NCBI GenBank assembly: GCA_964486825.1
Contig: CAZAQS010000249.1
Span: 1 to 6,967 of the forward strand
Length of the DNA stretch: 6,967 nucleotides
Source of the DNA: CAZAQS01 sp964486825
GTDB taxonomy: Bacteria; Chloroflexota; Anaerolineae; Anaerolineales; UBA4823
Direction: 5' to 3'
The translations under genes and the position numbers were made by a program. The notes beneath the pieces were generated by a model. It was not told the DNA's origin, made no database searches, and worked only from the letters and a program-made list of their open reading frames with translations. Positions 1 through 6,346 of this stretch are shown piece by piece (position 1 is the first letter of the stretch; the number at the start of each line of letters is the position of its first letter).

Positions 1-456
1 TATTCTTACCTGTCTTCCATCCTGTAAGACCACATGCCCCTGTTCTAGCAGCTCTTTCAGTTTGAGCAGGTTTTCTTTAACAGCGGATTTCACCTTCCCC
101 CTGGCCAAATGTTGTAATAAGGCTGGTTGGTCACTCTCTAGCCTCCAGCGATCGATAAGCCTGGTCTTACCATTGATATCCTCGAATGCCATCCATCGCT
201 TGAGCTCGGGCTTCGAGGGCGGAACGGTCTCCAACGTCAGAAGCCTGTCCGTTTCCATCTCGACGATGGACAACTCCTGGCTATCTGACTTTCTAGCCTG
301 GTGATATCTTGCGCCAACAACCGGAGGTCCAGGGGATATTTTTCGTACGTTCGTTACAAAGTAATTCCACTTTGGCAAATTCTCAAGATCAACAAGGAAG
401 CTAAAAACAAAATCAACGGGTCGATCGATCTCGACCACGTTTTCGAACTCAATCAT
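1..456 (-). CDS. SRPBCC (START/Bet v1-like) family protein, 3' end outside window
   Basis: The frame is open from ATG 456 to the window edge, 152 codons without a stop, beginning MIEFENVVEIDRPVDFVFSF. The N-terminal pattern is the usual opening of the SRPBCC/polyketide cyclase-like fold: a beta strand (residues 2-10), 'RPVDFVFSFLVDLENLPKW' with the helix and the conserved Asp-x-x-x-x-Pro-x-Trp turn (12-30), then strands around 'VGARYH' (near 52-57). 'DRWRLESDQP' (112-121) and a long amphipathic helix follow. Members bind hydrophobic ligands in a central cavity; some are enzymes, others only carriers or sensors, and no specific ligand can be read here. The start is fixed by an AGGAGG at 463-468, six bases upstream. 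It lies 60 nt downstream of the kinase stop on the same strand with no terminator between, so it is probably the fourth gene of the vWA-PP2C-kinase operon. The fold call is fairly secure; the function is unknown. Confidence 0.8.
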   Translation of the reverse strand, partial: MIEFENVVEIDRPVDFVFSFLVDLENLPKWNYFVTNVRKISPGPPVVGARYHQARKSDSQELSIVEMETDRLLTLETVPPSKPELKRWMAFEDINGKTRLIDRWRLESDQPALLQHLARGKVKSAVKENLLKLKELLEQGHVVLQDGRQVRI

Positions 457-462
457 AATATC

Positions 463-468
463 CCTCCT
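463..468 (-). promoter_or_regulatory. Ribosome binding site of the SRPBCC gene
   Basis: A perfect AGGAGG on the minus strand sits six bases before ATG 456. It decides the start of a gene that runs off the window and shows that this gene has its own strong initiation signal, unlike the coupled PP2C and kinase genes upstream. Confidence 0.85.
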
Positions 469-480
469 AATGAGTAAGTA

Positions 481-515
481 GATATGAAGATCTCATACTT
501 TACGGGATATGAAGA
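481..515. repeat. Short direct repeat (10 bp, 25-bp period) between kinase and SRPBCC genes
   Basis: GATATGAAGA occurs at 481-490 and exactly again at 506-515, in the 60-nt gap between the kinase stop and the SRPBCC start. The first copy also belongs to a near-palindrome (TATGA-A-GATCTCATA, 483-497), perfect if one A is skipped. The spacing could suit a DNA-binding protein contacting two nearby sites, but two short copies in an AT-richer gap may be chance. No function is claimed. Confidence 0.4.
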
Positions 516-516
516 C

Positions 517-2505
517 TCAATCCAGCAGGCCCGACAGCCGCGCCACCAGGTCAGAGAAGACCCCCGCCAACGCGCCTCCCATGGCTCCCCCAACCGCGCC
601 GGTAACGGACCCGATCAAGAGCTGGTCCGCTTCTTGATCGGCCAGCCAGCCGGCCAGCTGCATCACGGGTTGGTAAGCGTAATCGCCTACGATGCCAGAG
701 GCAAGCAGGTAAGCCAGGAACCCGCCCAGTGAAGCTGTGGTCAAAGCCCCTGTGATCACCCCGATCCGCTCCCAACCATATGCGCTGCCCGCCACCCAAA
801 CCTTTTGTCCGGCCCTTGCTCCGATCTTGGCGCCCCCATACATGCCCAGGAAGATGGGGAAGATAGCCCACCAGAAGATCAGTCCCAACAACGTGCCGAT
901 AATACCCCCCATGGCGCCCCCGGCAATCCTCCAAAGGCGCTCCCAGCCCACGTAACGGGTAACGGTTTCAGCCAGGCGAGAGCTCGGTAGCCAACCCCTC
1001 CACGCACCGGCAGTTGCGCCACCCAGGACCCACAACAGGACCCAGGTGGAAACGGCGGTGAAAGTCCATCCACTCAGGCCGAATAGGACCCCCGGAACGA
1101 TCCCAACCAGGGCGCCCACAGATCCCCCTATTAGAAAGCTCTTGGTGAGGCGCGGTCTCAGCCAGGTGATAACTGGACTGGGAGGCTGGAGAATCACCGT
1201 GCGAGCTGGCTGGCTGGCGGTAGCTTGAGAGACAGGTGGAGCAGGCCATGCTGGGACGCTGCGACCGCCAGACATGAATTGCCCGGGTAGAAAACTCCAC
1301 TTGAGCAGCTGGTTGAACAGGACCAGGGGTGATGGGTTGCCAGTTGGGCTGGGTATGCTGGATGTTGCAGTGCTTTGATAGAACGGTGCGGACGGCGGTT
1401 TGACACCCGGTGGAGGCTGAGGTACTACGGGCGTTTCTTTAACTGCAGCAGGTTTTGCCGGTCTTTCAGACTTTCGGAAAGCAGGTCTAGCCCTGGGGCG
1501 GGGGGGAGGACAGGCAGGGCATGCCCGCAGGTGACCGGAATAAAAGTGTCCCACCGGACATTGAAGCAGGTCTTTCTCAGCCTCTGTAAGGGCGCTACGC
1601 CATTCCACCGCGTTGGGACGGACGGCTGGATCCCTGTGCCCATCAATAAAACAGGTTTTGAATAATCCAGCGAGGACCGGGGAGAGGTGATTTAGCGAAG
1701 GCGCATTTCTGGGCGGCTGTACTGGACCGGGAGGTGAGCTCATGTAGGGAAAAAGTCCCATACGCACCCGGTTCTCCAATGGAGGAGGATCTCCACTCCC
1801 CATCCACTGTGCCCGGAATGGGTGGTTACCTCCAACCAGCAGCTGGAAAATCAGTACGCCCAGCGAAAAGGCATCGTGCTCGGGCAGCCGGGTCACTTCT
1901 TGCAGGGGTTTCCCGATCAGCTCGGGCGGTGTATATTCCAACTTCCCAACCGGGCAGTAATGGATGGTCAAGCGCCCGTTCTGCCGCTCCTGGACCTGGA
2001 AAGAATCTGTGTCAATCAAGGTGACCAGGGCAGAGGGATTGACCAGTGCGTTGCTTTCGTTGAGGTCTCCAATCACATACCCGCTACGATGGAGGGCCGC
2101 CACTGCCGCAGACAGGTTCCGAGCAGCCCGGTAAAGGTAGCGTGTATCAAAATTGGGTAGAACGGCTGCCCGACGGCGCGGGTTGAATACCTCCAAAACA
2201 GGCACGGCCTGGCGGATGTGGGGCATAAGATAGCCTGCCAGACGGCGGTTGCCCCCATAAATAAGGCCAGAAGGCCAGGCCAGGGAGGGGTGGCTCAACG
2301 ACCGGGTCGGGTTTTCTGGCGCATTTGCCATCATCCAGTTGAGCTTGGCCTCGTAATTGGGCCGGGGGGCCGGCTCGAATACCTTGGCCAGCGAATCGGA
2401 GCGACCTTCGACTTTGTAGACAGTGGCTTCACCACCCTGGCCTACGATATGCCCTAGCCGGATGGGCTTTTGATGTGAGTCATAAACTTTCATCTGCTTT
2501 GTCAT
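517..2505 (-). CDS. TerY-P-type (YegI-like) protein kinase with C-terminal glycine-rich membrane domain
   Basis: 662 aa. The N-terminal kinase fold (about 15-310) shows a Gly-rich loop GQGGEATVY (22-30), the ATP-anchoring Lys in LAKVF (K41), a probable alpha-C Glu (E52), a catalytic loop IGDLNESN (D147, N152) in place of HRD, IDTD (D165) in place of DFG, PPE (193-195) for APE, and the helix-F Asp (D211, DAFSLGV). All residues needed for phosphotransfer appear present. A zinc-knuckle-like CPVGH...CPAC (C316, H320, C329, C332) follows, then a Pro-rich linker (about 333-450), then about five hydrophobic Gly-rich segments (about 457-650) with GxxxG patterns. E. coli YegI, the nearest named relative, is a non-canonical Hanks-type Ser/Thr kinase paired with phosphatase PphC/YegK. 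The ATG overlaps the PP2C stop (ATGA, 2502-2505), implying translational coupling; Met5 is an alternative start. The kinase probably faces the cytoplasm, anchored at its C terminus. Family assignment is confident; the role of the membrane part is unknown. Confidence 0.9.
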   Translation of the reverse strand: MTKQMKVYDSHQKPIRLGHIVGQGGEATVYKVEGRSDSLAKVFEPAPRPNYEAKLNWMMANAPENPTRSLSHPSLAWPSGLIYGGNRRLAGYLMPHIRQAVPVLEVFNPRRRAAVLPNFDTRYLYRAARNLSAAVAALHRSGYVIGDLNESNALVNPSALVTLIDTDSFQVQERQNGRLTIHYCPVGKLEYTPPELIGKPLQEVTRLPEHDAFSLGVLIFQLLVGGNHPFRAQWMGSGDPPPLENRVRMGLFPYMSSPPGPVQPPRNAPSLNHLSPVLAGLFKTCFIDGHRDPAVRPNAVEWRSALTEAEKDLLQCPVGHFYSGHLRACPACPPPRPRARPAFRKSERPAKPAAVKETPVVPQPPPGVKPPSAPFYQSTATSSIPSPTGNPSPLVLFNQLLKWSFLPGQFMSGGRSVPAWPAPPVSQATASQPARTVILQPPSPVITWLRPRLTKSFLIGGSVGALVGIVPGVLFGLSGWTFTAVSTWVLLWVLGGATAGAWRGWLPSSRLAETVTRYVGWERLWRIAGGAMGGIIGTLLGLIFWWAIFPIFLGMYGGAKIGARAGQKVWVAGSAYGWERIGVITGALTTASLGGFLAYLLASGIVGDYAYQPVMQLAGWLADQEADQLLIGSVTGAVGGAMGGALAGVFSDLVARLSGLLD

Positions 2506-3353
2506 TCAACCCCATCAGTAGGCGTGCCAGAACAGATTGCCAGGACTAGAGACCTGTCGTCGTCGGTGCGTGCGCTGACCCGCTTCGAGCTTAGAAAGGA
2601 AGCTAATTGTTCTGTTGCAGCTTCAGGATCCTGCACAGAGGCGGCAAAGGCCAACAAGGGGTTGAAAAATGGTACATGTGGAAGGTTAGCAGGCATTTGC
2701 AGCGCCAGGCGCATTAAACCATCACTAAAAACTGCCAGTCCCTGTATTGGATAATGCAAGATTTGCACCTGCATATGCTCAAGGGCATCTTCCTGAACAA
2801 GGAAATAGGTCTCATTGGCATACTCTCCGCGTTGTGGCTGGGTAACGGCGACCAGCTCTTGCTCGGCGGTCTGTACGACGACGCTTCCGTCTCCGAGCTG
2901 CCCGACGGTGAGAAAGCCATCCACAGCGGCAACACAAGTCAAAGTGGTCGCCAAAGAGCGTATATGGATTTCGTCTTCTTCGGCAAGCTCAAAGAGAGCC
3001 TGTTGGGCGCTTTCAAAGGCGGATCGCATCGTGCTCTCAAAATCCAAATGTGAGGAATGTGGGGAAGCGAGGCTACTTTCCAATTCCTGCAGGGCAGCTT
3101 CGACCGCCAGACGAGCGCCCAAGTCGGAGTACTCGGCCGAACCGGCCCCATCTGCTAATGCCACCAGGAGCGCCTCCCCTTCCTCAGATGAGAGTACGAT
3201 CGAAGCCTGGTAATCCTGGCAAGGATGGCCGTTTCTCAGGTGTGACTCCCCAATTACAGATGCCCCAACCACGCGCCAGCAGCACGGTTGAGATTGGGCG
3301 ATCTCACCCTTCTCATGCTCCTCACGCTCGGGTAAAGGATAAGCCAGGGACAT
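2502..3353 (-). CDS. PP2C-family Ser/Thr protein phosphatase (PphC/YegK-like) of the TerY-P triad
   Basis: 283 aa from the ATG at 3353. The PP2C motifs appear in order: WRVVGASVIGESH (26-38), CQD (45-47), ADGAGSAEYSD (67-77; metal-binding D68 and G69), TTLTC (136-140), GQLGDGS (151-157; D155), FSDGL (209-213; metal-binding D211) and TDDDRSLV (263-270). These supply the Asp residues that hold the two Mn/Mg ions, so it should be active and should dephosphorylate the neighbouring kinase or its substrates. The frame stays open upstream to an ATG at 3455, which would add 34 residues and overlap the vWA gene by 103 nt. I prefer 3353 because its ATG forms a TGATG stop/start with the vWA stop, the extra residues do not look like PP2C sequence, and the catalytic domain starts just after. 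Neither start has a strong ribosome binding site, which suits reinitiation. It is cytoplasmic: no signal peptide or membrane segment is seen. It ends in an ATGA overlap with the kinase. Confidence 0.9.
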   Translation of the reverse strand: MSLAYPLPEREEHEKGEIAQSQPCCWRVVGASVIGESHLRNGHPCQDYQASIVLSSEEGEALLVALADGAGSAEYSDLGARLAVEAALQELESSLASPHSSHLDFESTMRSAFESAQQALFELAEEDEIHIRSLATTLTCVAAVDGFLTVGQLGDGSVVVQTAEQELVAVTQPQRGEYANETYFLVQEDALEHMQVQILHYPIQGLAVFSDGLMRLALQMPANLPHVPFFNPLLAFAASVQDPEAATEQLASFLSSKRVSARTDDDRSLVLAICSGTPTDGVE

Positions 3354-4126
3354 CAGGAATGCGATGTATCGATCTCTCCCCACCCAACCGGTGGGAGTGG
3401 GGCTTGTTCGCCAGGCCTGGAATGAGCAATCACCGAGAGACTCTTTGAAAGCCATTGGAAGAGATCTGTGAATGCCAGTCCTTTTAATTTTAGTGGAGCT
3501 CGCGCAGAAGAAAACCGGTTCAGGACCTTCATATCCGCTTTGTCAACACCAACAGCATAAAAGACTACCCCCTTGCGCTCTTCTTCTTGCTTGACCTGCT
3601 CTGCTGCTAGCTCCCAGCCACGATCAGTGGGCCGGCCGTCAGTAATCAGGAAGATCCACGGGCGGAAATAGTCCAGTCCGTTTTGCTTATAGATCTCCTT
3701 ACGGGCCTTGATTAGCTCCAGAGCCCGCCGCATGGCTTCTCCCATTGGGGTGTCACCGGAGGCGTCCAGCACCGGCGAGCGAAACTGGTCGACTGTGGCA
3801 AAGGCTTTCCCGGCTTCGAACTCAATCTCTTGGGTCTTCGGACGAACCAGCAGAGAGCTGGACTGTGGGTCAGCCGCCTCGTTGGGAAGGCCGCTGCGGA
3901 CGTCTATGGCTCGGACGCCGTTTCCGAATGTGATAATAGCCAGCTCGACACGCAAAGAAGCCAGCTGGTCCCTCTTTAGGGCCGCACTAAAGTCACGCAG
4001 GGCGGTATTCAGCTCAAGGATTGGTTCTCCTCTCATCGAGCCGGAGGTATCCAAGACCAATACTACCGGGCAGCGGGGCTCGGGGTTGTCTGCAAACTCA
4101 GCTTGATCGAAATAGTAGGGTTCCAT
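3353..4126 (-). CDS. von Willebrand factor A domain protein of the TerY/YegL family
   Basis: 257 aa, almost wholly one vWA domain. The metal-ion-dependent adhesion site (MIDAS) is intact: DTSGSM (D26, S28, S30), GDTPMGEA (T126) and LITDGRPTD (D163). The C-terminal stretch LFQWLSKSLSV with the following proline-rich tail is typical of TerY/YegL proteins. These are cytoplasmic vWA proteins thought to act as metal-dependent scaffolds; they are encoded with a PP2C phosphatase and a kinase, as here. The start ATG 4126 is preceded by GGAGAGG (4129-4135 on the minus strand). It is the first gene of the operon, with a leader of up to about 90 nt that contains inverted repeats. Its stop overlaps the preferred PP2C start by one base. 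No signal peptide or membrane segment is visible. The direct partner or phosphosite cannot be told from sequence. Confidence 0.92.
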   Translation of the reverse strand: MEPYYFDQAEFADNPEPRCPVVLVLDTSGSMRGEPILELNTALRDFSAALKRDQLASLRVELAIITFGNGVRAIDVRSGLPNEAADPQSSSLLVRPKTQEIEFEAGKAFATVDQFRSPVLDASGDTPMGEAMRRALELIKARKEIYKQNGLDYFRPWIFLITDGRPTDRGWELAAEQVKQEEERKGVVFYAVGVDKADMKVLNRFSSARAPLKLKGLAFTDLFQWLSKSLSVIAHSRPGEQAPLPPVGWGEIDTSHS

Positions 4127-4145
4127 TTCCTCTCCACTTCTAGAA

Positions 4146-4206
4146 CCAGGGGTGGCACTTGGGCATGATCGGAATTAGATGGGATCTACCAGCCCTGGAT
4201 GCCCAA
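4146..4206 (-). repeat. Interleaved inverted repeats in the leader of the vWA-PP2C-kinase operon
   Basis: Read on the minus strand, TTGGGCAT (4206-4199) can pair perfectly with ATGCCCAA (4166-4159), and the adjacent CCAGGG (4198-4193) can pair perfectly with CCCTGG (4151-4146). The order A-B-A'-B' means the two stems are either mutually exclusive neighbours of each other's loops or form a pseudoknot. The element ends about ten bases before the vWA ribosome binding site, so a regulatory leader RNA is possible. The stems are short (8 and 6 bp); no known riboswitch family is recognised. Confidence 0.35.
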
Positions 4207-4220
4207 TGCTTGTCATGAAC

Positions 4221-4232
4221 AATATAAATATA
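4221..4232 (-). promoter_or_regulatory. Candidate -10 region for the vWA-PP2C-kinase operon
   Basis: The minus strand reads TATATT twice in tandem (4232-4227 and 4226-4221), the best -10-like sequence upstream of the vWA gene. Transcription would start near 4213-4220 and give a leader of about 90 nt covering the inverted repeats. No good TTGACA-like -35 is found at the normal distance, so this rests on position and AT content only. Confidence 0.25.
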
Positions 4233-4325
4233 CCACTTTTTGATTGGACTAAATCTTGCGGGGCCGCATGATTAAAAATCAGCAGAGACCTGATCGGTTT
4301 TGAAGGTTACCCAAAAATATTCAGT

Positions 4326-4331
4326 TATAAT
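4326..4331 (+). promoter_or_regulatory. Candidate -10 element (TATAAT) for the nucleotidase gene
   Basis: A perfect TATAAT on the plus strand lies about 150 nt before the nucleotidase start. The nearest -35-like sequence, TTGAAG at 4300-4305, is 20 bases away, longer than the usual 16-18. The block TATAATTATA (4326-4335) is its own reverse complement, so it offers the same hexamer to the minus strand. It is a weak prediction; a promoter nearer the gene is not excluded. Confidence 0.3.
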
Positions 4332-4469
4332 TATAGGATAAATAGCTCCACAATAGCGGAATGATGACTAATTAACAAGGGAGGGAAACCAATAAAAATT
4401 CATTTTTGTTATCTTAGTTACATACTACTCGTACTTCAAAAATCGGTATTTAGAATGTGGATTCGAACC

Positions 4470-4475
4470 AGGAGG
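4470..4475 (+). promoter_or_regulatory. Ribosome binding site of the nucleotidase gene
   Basis: AGGAGG sits five bases before ATG 4481. It decides the start: the in-frame GTG at 4457 would place this site inside the coding region and would add eight residues in front of an otherwise normal signal peptide. Confidence 0.88.
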
Positions 4476-4480
4476 TAAGA

Positions 4481-6307
4481 ATGAAAACGAAAACGAAAAC
4501 TGCAAGGTTACTATCTATTCTGGTTGTTTCAGCCCTCATCATCCCTATATTTATGACAGGCTACAACGTACAACCGGGAGTAGCTTCTCAGGACCCGAGA
4601 GTGCATGTGGTGCTGACCCTCCTGCACAACAATGACGGAGAGTCCCGCTTAATCAACCTGGGAGCCGGTAGGGAGGATTTCGGAGGGGTAGCACGCTTCA
4701 GGACATTGGTGGATGAATTGCGGGCGGAGGCCACAACAGGAGCTCCCCAGGCAGATTTGCGTGGGGCCAAGCGTGTTGCACTAATGGTCTCATCCGGAGA
4801 CAACTTCCTTGCGGGAGCAGAATTTAATTCCAGCCTGGATAAGGGCATCCCCTTTTATGACACGATTGCTATGGACCTGATCGGTTATAACGCAGTCGCT
4901 ATTGGTAACCATGATTTTGATTTTGGGCCAGACGTCCTGGCAGATTTCATCATCGGCTTCGAGCGGACCCGGCCGACCTATTTGAGCGCCAACCTGGATT
5001 TCAGCCAGGAGCCGCGTTTGCAAGCGCTGGTTGACCAGGGGCGGATTGCAGCCAGCGTGGTAGTAAAAGAACGCGGAGAGGAGTTTGGCATCATTGGGGC
5101 AGTCACCCCCATGCTACCCTTTATTTCCAGCCCGCGCAACGTGGTCGTCATGGAGGATGTAGCTGCGGCGGTTCAGGCCGAGGTGGATAAACTGGAGGCC
5201 ATGGGTGTGAACAAGATCATCCTGATCAGCCATCTGCAGAGCGTCGATGAGGACCTTGAGCTGGCCCCGAGGTTGAGAGGGGTTGATATTATGGTCGCCG
5301 GCGGCGGCGATGAAGTCCTGGCGAACGAAGGTGATCTACTGGTTCCTGGCGATTCAATCTTCGGACCCTACCCGATCATGACAACCGGCGGCGATGGCAG
5401 AACGGTACCCGTGGTAACGACAGCTGGCGGTTATGGATATGTCGGACAGCTCATTGCCGGTTTCGACAAACAAGGCAACCTCCTGATGGTCCATGACTCC
5501 AGTGGACCAGTGCGTGTTGCTGGCGGCGACCAGCCAGACGCAGTCGAGCCAGATCCCGAAATGCAGGCGCTCGTTGTAGAGCCTCTCCTGGCTGATCTTG
5601 AAGAGAGAGCCAACACGGTGGTCGGTACCAGCGAGGTCGACCTGGACGGTAGGCGAACGACCGTACGCTTAGCTGAATCCAATCAGGGCAACCTGATAGC
5701 TGACTCATTGCTCTGGCAGGCGACACTGCTTGCGCCGAATTTTGGTATTCCGCTCCCTGACGTGGCTCTTCAAAACGGTGGTGGGATTCGCAACGACACA
5801 ATTATTCCAGCTGGCCCGCTCACTGTCTTGGACGTTGAGAGCATGGTGCCCTTCCCCAACTTTGTAAGCGTTGTTGAGGACATCTCTCGTGACCAGTTTA
5901 AAGAGCTGCTCGAGAACGCGGTATCCAGGATTGAGTTTACGGATGGGCGTTTTGCACAGGTAGCCGGTTTCAGCTTTGTCTATGACGCGGCTGGGACGCC
6001 TCAACTTGTTGATGCTGATGGAAATGTTACCCAGGCGGGTACTCGGGTTCGGGAAGTCGTCCTGGATGATGGCACTGTGCTGGTGTCGGGAGGCTCAGTT
6101 GTGCCTGGCGATTCATTGACGATATCAACTATCGATTTCCTTGCTCAGGGAGGAGACCAGTACCCATACCGCGGCGCTCCCTTCACTACCTTGGGTGTGA
6201 CTTATGCTCAAGCATTGCGTAATTATATCGAGGTCGGGTTGGGTGGAGTTGTCCGGGCGGCTGATTATCCCTTTGGAGGAGAGGGCCGGATTACCAGGAT
6301 CAACTGA
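4481..6307 (+). CDS. Exported bifunctional metallophosphatase/5'-nucleotidase (UshA-like) with variant metal motifs
   Basis: 608 aa. A signal peptide is clear: basic MKTKTKTARLL, a hydrophobic stretch (about 10-27) and a likely cleavage after VAS (36). The N-terminal calcineurin-like metallophosphatase domain (about 40-330) shows LLHNNDGES (47-55), SSGDNF (104-109), GNHDFDFG (142-149), LSANL (168-172) and ISHLQS (249-254). The C-terminal 5'-nucleotidase domain (about 378-595) shows ESNQGNLIAD (399-408), NGGGIRND (432-439), PFPNFV (457-462) and LAQGGDQYPY (554-563). Family members split nucleotides or nucleotide sugars/NAD outside the cytoplasm to recover phosphate and nucleosides. Two metal-binding motifs differ from E. 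coli UshA: NDxH is NDGE and the GHSQ/GHSH motif is GGGDE (274-278). No cell-wall sorting signal or C-terminal membrane anchor is visible, so it is probably released or periplasmic. It is a single gene with its own promoter region and terminator. The exact substrate is unknown. Confidence 0.92.
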   Translation: MKTKTKTARLLSILVVSALIIPIFMTGYNVQPGVASQDPRVHVVLTLLHNNDGESRLINLGAGREDFGGVARFRTLVDELRAEATTGAPQADLRGAKRVALMVSSGDNFLAGAEFNSSLDKGIPFYDTIAMDLIGYNAVAIGNHDFDFGPDVLADFIIGFERTRPTYLSANLDFSQEPRLQALVDQGRIAASVVVKERGEEFGIIGAVTPMLPFISSPRNVVVMEDVAAAVQAEVDKLEAMGVNKIILISHLQSVDEDLELAPRLRGVDIMVAGGGDEVLANEGDLLVPGDSIFGPYPIMTTGGDGRTVPVVTTAGGYGYVGQLIAGFDKQGNLLMVHDSSGPVRVAGGDQPDAVEPDPEMQALVVEPLLADLEERANTVVGTSEVDLDGRRTTVRLAESNQGNLIADSLLWQATLLAPNFGIPLPDVALQNGGGIRNDTIIPAGPLTVLDVESMVPFPNFVSVVEDISRDQFKELLENAVSRIEFTDGRFAQVAGFSFVYDAAGTPQLVDADGNVTQAGTRVREVVLDDGTVLVSGGSVVPGDSLTISTIDFLAQGGDQYPYRGAPFTTLGVTYAQALRNYIEVGLGGVVRAADYPFGGEGRITRIN

Positions 6308-6346
6308 AAGCTGCCGAAGCAGTTACTCAGATAGGGCTCCATATAT

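Larger units (their letters stand above)
4127..4480. other. Divergent AT-rich intergenic region (354 nt)
   Basis: This gap lies between the start of the vWA operon (minus strand) and the start of the nucleotidase gene (plus strand). I see no convincing small gene or RNA gene in it. It contains the leader inverted repeats (4146-4206), an AT-rich tandem TATATT block (4221-4232), a symmetric TATAATTATA (4326-4335), and an AT-rich run up to the nucleotidase ribosome binding site. Base composition is clearly lower in GC than the flanking genes, as expected for a promoter region serving both directions. Confidence 0.7.

Noticed and set aside
62..304. Plus-strand open frame of 80 codons
   Set aside because: It is the antisense shadow of the SRPBCC gene, which has a family-like sequence and a strong ribosome binding site.
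481..515. CRISPR-like repeat
   Set aside because: Only two 10-base copies are present with no further repeats or cas genes.
484..732. Plus-strand open frame over the end of the kinase gene, and other plus-strand frames at 2815-3213, 3050-3448 and 3708-4106
   Set aside because: They lie opposite genes with clear domain motifs, have low-complexity Arg/Pro/Ser-rich translations, and have no ribosome binding site or recognisable domain.
551..1406. Overlapping minus-strand frames at 551-934, 879-1073, 968-1300 and 1194-1406
   Set aside because: They are out-of-frame readings inside the kinase gene; the kinase frame alone shows domain structure and is continuous.
4270..4280. Small palindrome GATT-AAA-AATC as an operator
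   Set aside because: A four-base arm in an AT-rich stretch is expected by chance and is not repeated nearby.
4457..4480. GTG start at 4457 for the nucleotidase gene
   Set aside because: The AGGAGG before ATG 4481 would fall inside the coding region and the signal peptide begins properly at 4481.
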